Below are positions 18,571 through 26,626 of a stretch of 64,000 nucleotides of DNA, in pieces (position 1 is the stretch's first letter; each line of letters starts with the position of its first letter). Made by a program: the position numbers and the translations under genes. The stretch is taken from assembly GCA_029667085.1 (NCBI GenBank), contig JARUHJ010000002.1, positions 248,001-312,000 of the forward strand, in the 5' to 3' direction. The notes beneath the pieces are model-generated. The model searched no databases and was not told where the DNA came from. It was given only the letters and a program-made list of their open reading frames with translations. This DNA is from Deltaproteobacteria bacterium IMCC39524 (GTDB lineage Bacteria; Desulfobacterota; Desulfuromonadia; Desulfuromonadales; BM103).

Positions 18571-18599
18571 GGACTTGCATTAATTTGCAGGTCCTTTTT
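18571..18599 (+). terminator. Terminator after tRNA-fMet
   Basis: GGACTTGCA 18571-18579 pairs TGCAGGTCC 18586-18594 (one G-U pair), followed by TTTTT. It starts ten bases after the CCA end. Confidence 0.85.
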
Positions 18600-18924
18600 G
18601 TTTGTACTGTCCCCTTTTGTGCCCCTTTGGCCCAATTTGTCCAGACTTCGAACTGAAAAACACCTAAATCTGTCACAAAGGCGTCAAGCGACCAGGCTAA
18701 GAACACCTGCCCCCTCTCAAGGCTCACTTTTTTGCACGGATCACGACTGTTGACATTTCAGGGCCGAGCGAATAGACGGAGACGCGAAGAGGATGTTAGA
18801 TTAAGCGTAGGCAGGCAAATAACCGTTTGCCTACTGAAAGACGGTGCTCCGTATTCATCCCCCTCCTTTGACTGTGGGGCTTTTTTAAATTCGATGTTTA
18901 CACCCCCTGGAAGGTTCTTTCCCT
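18600..18924 (+). other. Intergenic region with possible structured RNA and terminator
   Basis: No gene is supported here. A -35-like TTGACA lies at 18750-18755. ACGGAG 18776-18781 can pair CTCCGT 18847-18852, enclosing a hairpin GTAGGCA 18807 / TGCCTAC 18828. A CCCC...GGGG hairpin followed by TTTTTT (about 18859-18886) then lies just before the Sel1 gene. The layout recalls a small riboswitch with an expression platform, but it matches no class known to me. The C-rich text at 18605-18635 resembles a dispersed repeat. Confidence 0.3.
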
Positions 18925-19698
18925 ATGAGAATATTATCTCTTGCAATTTTACTTTCGCTATCAATGTCGTTCTTTGTTCAGTCATGGGCTGGTGAGGGGG
19001 CTCCTCTGAAAAATGTTATAGCAACCGCTCATGAATTGAACCCCTCTGAACTAAACGAGCTTGCAGTCCGTTATGTGACAGGTGATGACGTGGAGAAAGA
19101 TTATGACCAGGCCAGATTTTTGTGGCTTAAAGCTGCAGAGCATGGTCATGCAGGAGCTCAATACAATCTTGGCCAGATGTATTCTGCTGGAATCGGGGTT
19201 AATAGGAGCCCAGCCGAGGCAGCGCTCTGGTATCAGCGAGCCGCTAACGCAGGAGACTTGCTAGCGCAATTCAATCTTGGACTGATGTACGAGTCAGGCA
19301 CTGGAGTGCAACAGGATACTGTCAAGGCCTTTACCTTTTATCGAGAGGCTGCTCTTCATGGTTTGGCTGAAGCACAGAACTCATTTGGAAGATTGTATGA
19401 AATGGGGCAAGGGGTCGAACAAAACATAGCAGAGGCCAAGAAATGGTATCGATTAGCAGCCTTACAAGGATATGTTTTAGCGCAAAGCAATTTAGGTTTT
19501 CAGATTTATGCCGGGAAAAGTAATGAAGGAGACATGATTGAGGCTTTTGCGTGGCTAAGCCTGGCAGCCAAACAAAATAACGCCATAGCTCAAGCCCACC
19601 TGCGTGAGTTGACCGGCATGATGACAAAAAGGCAAATTGAAGCAGGGCAAAGAATGGCTTATGAGTTAAATTCTGATATAAGCACTCAAGGGAAATAA
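18925..19698 (+). CDS. Exported Sel1-repeat protein
   Basis: Of 257 residues with a signal peptide (ILSLAILLSLSMSFFVQSWA) and about four or five Sel1 (TPR-like) repeats. Examples are AEHGHAGAQYNLGQMYSAGIG, ANAGDLLAQFNLGLMYESGTG and ALHGLAEAQNSFGRLYEMGQG, each spaced by about 36 residues. Sel1 proteins act as scaffolds for protein-protein contacts, often in the envelope. A GGAAGG lies upstream of the ATG. No neighbour suggests a partner. Confidence 0.82.
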   Translation: MRILSLAILLSLSMSFFVQSWAGEGAPLKNVIATAHELNPSELNELAVRYVTGDDVEKDYDQARFLWLKAAEHGHAGAQYNLGQMYSAGIGVNRSPAEAALWYQRAANAGDLLAQFNLGLMYESGTGVQQDTVKAFTFYREAALHGLAEAQNSFGRLYEMGQGVEQNIAEAKKWYRLAALQGYVLAQSNLGFQIYAGKSNEGDMIEAFAWLSLAAKQNNAIAQAHLRELTGMMTKRQIEAGQRMAYELNSDISTQGK

Positions 19699-19845
19699 CT
19701 CGTTTGTTGTGCTTAGGATCTGAATTGCATGGCCTCCAGGGAAGGGGTGTCCGCAGTTTTTCCCCCATTATTAAAGGCCAACTTTGATCGATAAAATCAT
19801 TTCGTTAGGGTGTAATTTGCAACCTTGATTACGAAGGAGGTGGCC

Positions 19846-20610
19846 TTGTTTGTTTTTCGCCTGTCAAAGAGTAATCTCAGCTTTTTAGATGTTCTCTGTT
19901 TGATACTTTTGTCGGTAGTTTTGCAACTCGTCAGTGTTCATGTCCATGCATATGAAGGACAACTGCAGAGGACCGTAAATAATGTTCTGGAAGCTTATGG
20001 TGGCAAAAATAACCTGTTAAAAATTAAAACCATTTCGGCACATGGCCGGATAGACGATTTTCTGCGCAAAACCTCCGGTGGCTATGCCAGAACAATGCGT
20101 CGGCCCGGTGAGTTAAGAATTGATATTATGCCGGAACGAGGTGGAGAGGTGAGGATCCTAAGTCATGGCAAGGGGTTGCAGGGTAGCGGCGACCGGCTCA
20201 GTGCAGCTAAGCCTGTTTCTCTTTCATCTATGCGTTACCAATATGGTTATCTTGATTTGCCGATGAGCCTGGCTGATGGTTCCGCAAAAGCTGTTCACAG
20301 AGGAGTTGAAGAACTGCATGGACGGCCAATGGAGATATTGCTTGTTGAGCTGGTGAGCGCCCCCGATTTAAAAGTTTACATAGATTTCGAGACACACCTT
20401 ATCCGCCGAGTTGAAGCAAGGTTCGAAATGGGTGGAATGGGTAGCAGTGTTTTGGGTACAGAGTATGACAATTTTAAAACAGTTGATGGTGCAGTTTTTC
20501 CTCTTACACTCAACAATTTTGCTGGCGGGAAAAATATCTCCGTCCTCTCAATTACCCGGCTTACGATTAACCAGGCTTTGCCTGATGGTGTGTTCGCTCC
20601 CAATGATTAA
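19846..20610 (+). CDS. Exported protein, outer-membrane lipoprotein-sorting (LolA-like) fold
   Basis: About 254 residues. A TTG start at 19846 is chosen because AAGGAGG lies five bases before it; GTG 19840 is an alternative. An N-terminal hydrophobic signal (VLCLILLSVVLQLVSVHVHA) precedes a mature part that starts with VNNVLEAYGG and resembles LolA-like proteins, with RRPGELRIDI, VYIDFETHLIRRVEARF and YDNFKTVDGAVFPLTLN, the last being a phrase common in proteins of this superfamily. The exact family and ligand are not known. It is probably periplasmic and carries lipids or binds hydrophobic ligands. Confidence 0.6.
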   Translation: MFVFRLSKSNLSFLDVLCLILLSVVLQLVSVHVHAYEGQLQRTVNNVLEAYGGKNNLLKIKTISAHGRIDDFLRKTSGGYARTMRRPGELRIDIMPERGGEVRILSHGKGLQGSGDRLSAAKPVSLSSMRYQYGYLDLPMSLADGSAKAVHRGVEELHGRPMEILLVELVSAPDLKVYIDFETHLIRRVEARFEMGGMGSSVLGTEYDNFKTVDGAVFPLTLNNFAGGKNISVLSITRLTINQALPDGVFAPND

Positions 20611-20903
20611 CAGTTCCTTGATTTAAGTCTTACAAATCACGACTTCCATGCCGCAATATGGCTACTTTTTGATAGGGCCATTAAGAAGCGAATTCCTTCC
20701 CTTTATCAAGGGCACGTGGACAAGTGTTGCCATTGTTATGTGTCCGTACGACGAAGCCATAGTCTTTTTTCCGTCAAGTATTGTCAAGTTGACAATATAT
20801 AACCCTTTTGGTAATGTTTTGTCAGTCGTAGTCGGATCCCAATGCAAACAACGATGCCTCGCATTTCCCATCGTGAGTCCGAGGCTTTTTTGATGGTGCA
20901 GAC
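20611..20903 (+). promoter_or_regulatory. Promoter and attenuator-like leader before the thioredoxin-fold gene
   Basis: No gene is supported. A strong promoter, TTGACA 20789-20794 with a 17-base spacer and TAATGT 20812-20817, would start RNA near 20824. About 30 bases later the RNA can fold as CGATG 20852-20856 / CATCG 20869-20873 or as a terminator GCCTCG 20856-20861 / CGAGGC 20880-20885 plus TTTTTT. The two stems share base 20856 and enclose each other, so they compete. This could be an attenuated leader for the next gene or a short RNA of about 70 bases. Confidence 0.5.
20856..20891 (+). terminator. Intrinsic terminator upstream of the thioredoxin-fold gene
   Basis: GCCTCG / CGAGGC stem with an 18-base loop followed directly by six T residues at 20886-20891. 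It lies only 12 bases before the start codon at 20904, so it would either end the short leader RNA or attenuate the gene. Confidence 0.6.
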
Positions 20904-21158
20904 ATGATTATAGAAATACTCTGTGATGGTTGCCTTGATTGCGGGCTTGTGAAAGGGAAGGTGTGCCAGGCCGTTGCTGACCTTAACCTTAACGCAGAAG
21001 TCTTATCTCATCATGACCCCAAAAGACATGACTCTGGTATTGATTGTGATGGCTTGCTCAAAATTCGTATTAATGGCCTTGTTGTTTCCGCAAAAAGTGA
21101 TTGTTCCGTTCGAGACTTGATGCTGATCTTTAGCAAAGAACCTCATCTCTATGCTTAA
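20904..21158 (+). CDS. Small thioredoxin-fold redox protein
   Basis: 84 residues. The N-terminus MIIEILCDGCLDCGLVKG places CxxC (and a further Cys) after the first beta strand, as in the redox-active disulfide protein 2 / MTH895-like family. The second half, LLKIRINGLVVSAKSDCSV, matches the strand before the final helix. The cis-proline usual in this family appears to be missing (Leu-Leu in its place), so activity may differ. It sits behind a promoter and a possible attenuator, with a convergent gene downstream. Function is unassigned; a thiol or metal role is plausible. Confidence 0.6.
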   Translation: MIIEILCDGCLDCGLVKGKVCQAVADLNLNAEVLSHHDPKRHDSGIDCDGLLKIRINGLVVSAKSDCSVRDLMLIFSKEPHLYA

Positions 21159-21188
21159 AAGTAACGACTCTCTTACAAGTAGATGCCT

Positions 21189-22469
21189 CTAATCTCCCAG
21201 CATGATGCGAATAATCTCCCTGTCGGTCTCTCGCATCCCTTCGCGGCCGAGTCGGCCAATGTTGTTGATCGTGTTCTCTACCCCTTTTGAGACAATGCCG
21301 TCGCCGCCATAGAACTGTTGGCCTTTCTCAAACATATGGAAGCCCAGGATCCCGGCCTCAACGGACGCGGCTATTTTTGCTGCACAGGAAGGTTTTGCCC
21401 CATCGCAGATGATCCCTGAGACCGTTGCCAGCGCGTTGACGATGGTATGGGCCACTTCCTCGAAGCGTCCACCGTGCAGCCATGCGATTCCGGCCCCTGC
21501 GCCGCAGCCGGCGCTGACGGCTCCGCAGTATGCAGAGAGCCTGCCGATGCCGGTTTTCTGGTGAATCGTCACCAGGTTGGAGACGACCAGAGCCCGGAGT
21601 AAGGTTTCCTTGTCTGAGCCCAGTTCTTTCGCATATTCGATCACCGGAACGGAAGCCGTGATCCCCTGGTTGCCACTCCCTGAAGCAATTACGACCGGCA
21701 GGTCACAACCGCTCATGCGGGCATCTGAACCCGCCGCAGCGAGTGCTTTTGCACGAACTTTGACATCATCGCCCCAAACGTCCATCAGCACGGACCCGAT
21801 GTTGGCTCCCCAGTCGCCTTTTATGCCGGCTTCTGCGATCGCCATGTTGTAATTAATCTGGCACTGCAGCAGCTCTTCAATATCCTCAAGCTTGACCGAT
21901 TCTGCGAAACCGAGGATGTCGCGGACATTCATGATGGAACGGTCTGTCAGGTTTGCCGTCTCGACTTCGTCGCAATCCTGGTTTTTATAGATCTCTTCAT
22001 CGTTTTTTGTGATCATAACGATGTTGGTGTGGTAGTGGGAGATCTGCACGCTGGCTGATGAGTCACTGGCAAAGACAGAGACAGTCAGATCAAAAACCAA
22101 ACCATTCTTGGCTTCTGTGACGGTGATCTCGTTATTCTCAAGGAAGTCTTTTATTCTTTCGCGCCCGGAATCATCTATCGAAGAGAGAACTTCCAGGGCT
22201 TTCTTAGCGTTTCCTGCGGCAATTCCGGCCGCGGCAGAGGCTTCTATGCCCCTGAGGTTGCCGGTGTTCGGGACAACCACGCTTTTTACATTTTTAATGA
22301 TGTTGTTGCTCGCTTCAATGACAGCCCGCTCCGGTAAAGCACCCAGTGTCTCTCGAGCTTTTGCTGCCGCATAGGCAATGGCGATCGGCTCGGTGCAGCC
22401 CATGGCCGGAACCAGTTCTTCCTGCAGAATATCCAGATATGCCTGATAGCGTTTGTCTGTCTGTTTCAT
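21189..22469 (-). CDS. L-cysteine desulfidase / serine dehydratase-like iron-sulfur enzyme (UPF0597, CyuA/YhaM)
   Basis: Of 426 residues. The N-terminus EELVPAMGCTEPIAIAYAAAKA holds the conserved cysteine of the CyuA/CdsB family, and NIIKNVKSVVVPNTGNLRG and ICDGAKPSCAAKIA (further cluster cysteines) match as well. Family members use a 4Fe-4S cluster to deaminate L-cysteine (to pyruvate, ammonia and sulfide) or serine. The ATG has AAAGGG upstream. It is transcribed away from the sigma-54 regulator gene. No sigma-54 site was seen before it, so membership in the neighbouring regulon is uncertain. Confidence 0.87.
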   Translation of the reverse strand: MKQTDKRYQAYLDILQEELVPAMGCTEPIAIAYAAAKARETLGALPERAVIEASNNIIKNVKSVVVPNTGNLRGIEASAAAGIAAGNAKKALEVLSSIDDSGRERIKDFLENNEITVTEAKNGLVFDLTVSVFASDSSASVQISHYHTNIVMITKNDEEIYKNQDCDEVETANLTDRSIMNVRDILGFAESVKLEDIEELLQCQINYNMAIAEAGIKGDWGANIGSVLMDVWGDDVKVRAKALAAAGSDARMSGCDLPVVIASGSGNQGITASVPVIEYAKELGSDKETLLRALVVSNLVTIHQKTGIGRLSAYCGAVSAGCGAGAGIAWLHGGRFEEVAHTIVNALATVSGIICDGAKPSCAAKIAASVEAGILGFHMFEKGQQFYGGDGIVSKGVENTINNIGRLGREGMRETDREIIRIMLGD

Positions 22470-23103
22470 TGTTACCCTTTAGTCTTTAATGGATCGAAAA
22501 GTTGCGCCGTTTTTGTTGGGCCGGTGGGACCCTGTCTCCATTTAACACCAATTCCCTGATAAAAGGGAACGGTATTATTGGTCTAACGTCAGCGGCAGGT
22601 CTTTGAGCCGTCGGTCATGTCATCAGACTTTATCTATGTTGAGCTCAACCTGGTCTCTAAAGCTGCGTTGCAGGTGGCTCTGAAACAGCGAGAAAGTCTG
22701 CTTCGCGATTCTCTCGATGGCGCATGGATGAGGCAATCTTACCCGCCAGAATAGCAACCAGATATTTCACCGGCAGGTGTGCGCGCTTTGGGAAAAGATG
22801 CGCGTAAACACTTGAGGTTGTCGGTTTTGTGTCCCGGTTTATCAATGACTGTTCGACGGATTTTCTGCAGCATGCGATTGTCGACGGCCAATTCGTTATG
22901 GTTGTCTTCCTCGTTGCCTTTAATTTGCGCGTGAAGAAGCTATGTTGGAGCCCATTGCTGGCAGATTTGCTCGGTTGCTCAAGTACAAGGACCGTACCAA
23001 TAGCTGCTTTTATGGTGCTTTATTCGTTTCGGTCCAGTTTTGTTCGCTTTTCTCCTTTTTCAGGCATTGTTTTGTGAATAATTAATTCCCTGTTGCATAT
23101 TCG
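22470..23103. other. Intergenic region, no gene recognised
   Basis: About 630 bases between the divergent desulfidase and regulator genes. Short open frames exist on both strands (for example 22657-22845 minus and 22829-23077 plus), but none has a convincing ribosome site or family match. A short hairpin TTCCCT-GATAAA-AGGGAA lies near 22552. The stretch may contain remnants of an older gene. The region near 23050-23100 is AT-rich, as expected of a promoter. Confidence 0.5.
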
Positions 23104-23117
23104 ATGCGTTTACGCAT
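23104..23117. promoter_or_regulatory. Palindromic operator ATGC-N6-GCAT, copy 1
   Basis: Perfect dyad ATGCGTTTACGCAT, 32 bases before the start codon of the first sigma-54 activator. It belongs to the four-copy set ATGCRYWWAYGCAT in this region. No -24/-12 promoter accompanies it here, so autoregulation (probably repression) by the activator is the likely role. Confidence 0.65.
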
Positions 23118-23148
23118 AAAATGTGCTTCTTGATTAAGGAGGTCAGTT

Positions 23149-24891
23149 ATGCCCAGTCATGACTTGTCGGTTGATTTGCAGTCGCTTGCTCCCGCCTTTA
23201 TAGAAGCTCTTTCTGTTCCTTTGTTGGTATGCGATAGGGAGATGCGTATTGTTTTCAGTAACCCTGTCGCAGAAACTCAACTCAACGCTCTCGCGGGAAT
23301 GCTTCTGTCCGAGCCTCTGCCCAAACTGGCCGAAGCAGTTGGAAATTTTCGCCGCAGCGCAACTGTCCATCCTCCTCTAACAATACTTCGCGGCACGAGT
23401 GCCCCATACCTGGCTCTGCTAAGTTCAGTGAAGTCTCCTTCCGGACCCCTGACACTTTGTCTACTACCTCCGGCTCCTGCGACTCCCGAGGGGGATCGCC
23501 GCATGCTCAATTTCGAGGCTTTGACCCTTGAACTTCAGGCAATCATTGACTCTTCGTCTGATGGGCTGTTCGTGTGCGATGGCGATGCGAACGTCATCCG
23601 TGTCAACCCAGCTTCTGAGCGCATTCATAAGCGACCGGCCTCTGAGATGGTTGGAAGAAATATGCGTGAACTGATTCCTGAAGGGTTCATAGATCGTTCC
23701 GCAGCGCTTGAAGCCTGCGTGCAGAAAGAAACTGTCAGCCTGTTACAGAATATGCCAAACAACCGCAAGCTGATTTCCATCGGAACGCCGGTGTTTGACC
23801 AGGCAGGAGAGTTGATCCGGGTCGTGGTCAGTGAACGTGACATTACCGAGATAGATACTTTACAGCGTGAACTTGAGAACCAGGAGGCGATCAAGGATCA
23901 GTACCGTCACCAGATGCTGGAAATGCAGCAAACGGAACTTGAACAGCGGAAAATCATTGCACGCAGTCCGAACATGATCAAGGCCCTGCGCCAGGCGATG
24001 CGCGTGGCTACAGCTGATTCCTCCGTCTTGATCCTTGGGGAGTCGGGAGTCGGAAAAGGCGTGATTGCCGATATGATTCATCATAACTCCCGTCGTGCAG
24101 ATCGACCGTTGATCAAAATCAATTGCGGCGCGATTCCGGAGTCGCTGGTTGAGGCGGAACTCTTTGGCTATGAAAAAGGGGCTTTCACCGGTGCAAACAC
24201 GGGAGGTAAGCCCGGGCAGTTTGAGTTGGCCAATGGAGGCATCCTTTTTCTCGATGAAGTTGCTGAGTTGCCACTGTCGGCCCAGGTGAAGTTGCTGCGT
24301 TTTCTTGAAGATGGCGGGATCACCCGGTTGGGTGCCACCGAAGAGCGCAAGGTTGATGTGCGTGTGCTGGCGGCGACTCATCGGGACCTGGATGATATGG
24401 TTGAGAAAGGAACCTTCCGGCTTGATCTGTATTACCGGCTCAATGTTATCCCCATTCATGTGCCGGCAGTACGTGAACGCAAGGATTGCCTGGTGCCGCT
24501 GATCAGGCACTATATTGATCACTTCTCTCTGCTCAACAATGAGTCCAGGCGGCTTTCGCGGGCAGCTATAGACGCGTTATGCAACTACTCCTTTCCCGGT
24601 AATGTCCGCGAGTTGATGAATATCTGTGAGCGGCTGGTGGTTATGTCGGAAACCGAGTTGATTGACATGGTTGACTTGCCCGTGCAGGTGGCCGGGAGTG
24701 TCAAGACGCGTTTGCCGGAAGAGATGGATTGGCCAGAAACTGTGACGTTGCAGGAGGCTCTGGAGACGGTTGAACGAAACATCCTCACCAAAGCGCGTGA
24801 GCGTTATCGGAGCCAGTCCAGGATCGCAGAGGTCCTCGGCGTGAACCAATCGACAATTGCACGTAAGCTGAAACGTTACGGTCTTCTTTGA
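23149..24891 (+). CDS. Sigma-54-dependent transcriptional activator, PAS-PAS-AAA+-HTH
   Basis: 580 residues. Residues about 15-95 form a degenerate PAS domain (LSVPLLVCDREMRIVFSNP); about 125-240 a second PAS (IIDSSSDGLFVCDGDANVI) ending VVSERDITE, then a coiled coil. The AAA+ core follows with Walker A GESGVGKG, the sigma-54 contact loop GAFTGA, Walker B ILFLDEVAEL and RKVDVRVLAATHRDL. The C-terminal HTH is of the Fis type (RIAEVLGVNQSTIARKLKRYG). AAGGAGG precedes the ATG. PAS sensing suggests a small-molecule signal. It shares long stretches with the gene at 30835. Likely activates the proline/hydroxyproline genes here. Confidence 0.92.
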   Translation: MPSHDLSVDLQSLAPAFIEALSVPLLVCDREMRIVFSNPVAETQLNALAGMLLSEPLPKLAEAVGNFRRSATVHPPLTILRGTSAPYLALLSSVKSPSGPLTLCLLPPAPATPEGDRRMLNFEALTLELQAIIDSSSDGLFVCDGDANVIRVNPASERIHKRPASEMVGRNMRELIPEGFIDRSAALEACVQKETVSLLQNMPNNRKLISIGTPVFDQAGELIRVVVSERDITEIDTLQRELENQEAIKDQYRHQMLEMQQTELEQRKIIARSPNMIKALRQAMRVATADSSVLILGESGVGKGVIADMIHHNSRRADRPLIKINCGAIPESLVEAELFGYEKGAFTGANTGGKPGQFELANGGILFLDEVAELPLSAQVKLLRFLEDGGITRLGATEERKVDVRVLAATHRDLDDMVEKGTFRLDLYYRLNVIPIHVPAVRERKDCLVPLIRHYIDHFSLLNNESRRLSRAAIDALCNYSFPGNVRELMNICERLVVMSETELIDMVDLPVQVAGSVKTRLPEEMDWPETVTLQEALETVERNILTKARERYRSQSRIAEVLGVNQSTIARKLKRYGLL

Positions 24892-24930
24892 CCTCTCTCT
24901 CCTGATATGGATACCGTCTGGCTTGTATTT

Positions 24931-24944
24931 ATGCGCTTATGCAT
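24931..24944. promoter_or_regulatory. Palindromic activator site ATGC-N6-GCAT, copy 2
   Basis: ATGCGCTTATGCAT, 216 bases upstream of the sigma-54 promoter of the ABC transporter operon. The distance is normal for an enhancer of a AAA+ activator and nearly the same as for copy 4 and its promoter (208 bases). Confidence 0.7.
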
Positions 24945-25160
24945 AGCGAGGTCAGGTGCCTCTGCTCCAGGGGCCTTCTGTTGCCGTCGATCCTCTTTTG
25001 AAAGTGTCTCTTGCCGTCGATTGTTTTTTACTTCTTCCACGTGGTTAGAGTTTTGTTTTTTGCTAACATACCGTAAATAATGAATTTTTATTTGAAATCG
25101 CGAAAACCCTGAAATCATCAAGTGGTTTGAGTTGTCTTTACTGCAAAATAAAACAGAGTT

Positions 25161-25176
25161 TGGCATCAGCCTTGCT
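25161..25176 (+). promoter_or_regulatory. Sigma-54 (-24/-12) promoter of the ABC transporter operon
   Basis: TGGCAT-CAGCC-TTGCT, with GG at 25162-25163 and GC at 25174-25175 exactly ten bases apart. It matches the consensus TGGCAC-N5-TTGCW with one change. Confidence 0.85.
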
Positions 25177-25323
25177 CTAGGATTTATCACCTGTTTTTTT
25201 CCGGCTCGACTTTTAAGCCTTATTCAAGGTGGTATAGTTATAAGCAGTTTTTTTGAATGTAGTTTAATCAGTGGGCTTTCGACATGCTGTCGACTCACAA
25301 ACTTCACAACAAGGAGAAGAAAA

Positions 25324-26445
25324 ATGAACAAGTATCTGGCAACATTACTGGCCGTGTTCTTTGCAACCGGCACCGCATTTGCTGCAGACACCCTCAAAGT
25401 TGGTGTTCAGGCCCCAATCACCGGTAGCTATGCTAACGAGGGCCAAGGCATTGAGAATGGCGTGCGCTTGCTCGCCGAGCAGGTCAACGCCAAGGGTGGC
25501 GTCATGGGCAAGCAGATCGAAGTCATCGTCTGCGACGATCAAGGGACCGCAATGGCAGCTGCAATCTGCGCCAAAGACCTGGTTAACAAAGGGGCCCAAA
25601 TGGTTATTGGTTCCTACACCTCGACCGCCGCCGAAGCCGCACAGAAGACCTACTTCAAAGCGGGCGTTCTGCAGACTTCCGACGGTACCGCCGACAGCCT
25701 GACTGAGAATGGCTACTGGACTTTCCTGCGTAACTCTTTTCCGAACAGTGCCGAAGCACAATTCGCCGCCGAATACATGGTTAACGTCAAGAAGTACGAG
25801 CGGATTGTCGTTATCTCCGACTTCTCGACCTATGCAGACGGCCTGGCGAACGCCACCGAAGCAGCGATCAAGGAACTGGGCGGCAACGTGGTTTCTCGCG
25901 ACAAGATTAAGGCCGACTCCCAGAACTTCACTCCTGTTCTGACCAACATCAAGTCCAAGAATCCTGATGCAATCTTCTTTGCCGGTTATTACTCCGACGG
26001 TGGCCAGCTGCGTGCCCAGCAGATTGCGCTCGGCATCAAGGCGGACTTCATCGGTGGCGACGCCAATGACAACCCGGACTTCGTCAAACTGGCCGGCTCT
26101 GCTGCCACAGGCGCTTTCATCATCAACGTTCCTTCTCCAGACGTGCTGCCTTACGAAATTGCCAAGACCTTCATTGCTGACTACCAGAAGAAATACGGTG
26201 AAATGCCTCCTTCCATCTGGGGTTTGATGAATATCGACGGCATGCGCGCTATCATTCACGCCATGGAGCAGAACAAGAGCTTCGACACCAAGAAGGCGGC
26301 TGACTACCTGCACAACATGACCGAGCCACTCCCTGGCATTACCGGTCCGATCGCTTTCGCTAAAGACGGCAACCGCAAAGGCGGTGCCTACGTCGTTAAG
26401 AAGATTGAGGCTGATGGAACATACTCCAACGAGTACGTTCAGTAA
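25324..26445 (+). CDS. livK: Branched-chain-type amino-acid ABC transporter, substrate-binding protein
   Basis: 373 residues with a signal peptide (YLATLLAVFFATGTAFA) and the type I periplasmic-binding fold: LKVGVQAPITGSYANEGQG, KGGVMGKQIEVIVCDDQGT, NKGAQMVIGSYTSTAA, IFFAGYYSDGGQLRAQ and GPIAFAKDGNRKGGAYVVK. ATG 25324 follows AAGGAG. The LivK family binds leucine-type amino acids, but relatives bind proline, amides, urea or aromatic compounds. Its sigma-54 promoter and the flanking hypD and proline genes suggest proline or hydroxyproline; that is inference. Confidence 0.92.
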   Translation: MNKYLATLLAVFFATGTAFAADTLKVGVQAPITGSYANEGQGIENGVRLLAEQVNAKGGVMGKQIEVIVCDDQGTAMAAAICAKDLVNKGAQMVIGSYTSTAAEAAQKTYFKAGVLQTSDGTADSLTENGYWTFLRNSFPNSAEAQFAAEYMVNVKKYERIVVISDFSTYADGLANATEAAIKELGGNVVSRDKIKADSQNFTPVLTNIKSKNPDAIFFAGYYSDGGQLRAQQIALGIKADFIGGDANDNPDFVKLAGSAATGAFIINVPSPDVLPYEIAKTFIADYQKKYGEMPPSIWGLMNIDGMRAIIHAMEQNKSFDTKKAADYLHNMTEPLPGITGPIAFAKDGNRKGGAYVVKKIEADGTYSNEYVQ

Positions 26446-26464
26446 AATCGCCTGATCGTTTAGC

Positions 26465-26499
26465 AAGGGGCGGGGGAGAGAGTTATTCCCCCGCCCCTT
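26465..26499 (+). terminator. Strong hairpin between binding protein and permease genes
   Basis: Thirteen-base-pair, very GC-rich stem AAGGGGCGGGGGA / TCCCCCGCCCCTT with a nine-base loop and no long U-run after it. Such intercistronic hairpins stabilise the binding-protein mRNA or partly stop transcription, giving more binding protein than permease. Confidence 0.7.
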
Positions 26500-26626
26500 A
26501 ATCTTTGCCCGCTTAAAATTGTAAACGTGCAGATACAATAAATTGCCCTTCAGGCGCGAGCAGAGGACGACCTGGTCCTCCTCTGGCTTCTGCAAGGCAA
26601 CTCGTTCACCAAACCCGGAGAAGTTT

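Larger units (their letters stand above)
24892..25323 (+). promoter_or_regulatory. Regulatory region of the amino-acid ABC transporter operon
   Basis: Contains no gene. It holds an upstream activator palindrome (24931-24944), a 216-base AT-rich spacer suitable for DNA bending, a sigma-54 promoter (25161-25176), and a leader of about 150 bases ending in a strong ribosome site AAGGAG. Confidence 0.7.

Noticed and set aside
20648-20893. An 81-codon plus-strand frame before the thioredoxin-fold gene
   Set aside because: It runs through a clear promoter and terminator hairpin and has no ribosome site; treated as non-coding.
22657-23077. Short open frames on both strands upstream of the first activator, considered as possible transposase or small-protein genes
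   Set aside because: No ribosome site, no recognisable motif, no match to neighbouring codon use. Left as intergenic.
25132-25323. An upstream in-frame start for the substrate-binding protein that would give a 437-residue product
   Set aside because: It would contain the sigma-54 promoter and lacks a ribosome site; the ATG at 25324 has AAGGAG and starts a signal peptide.
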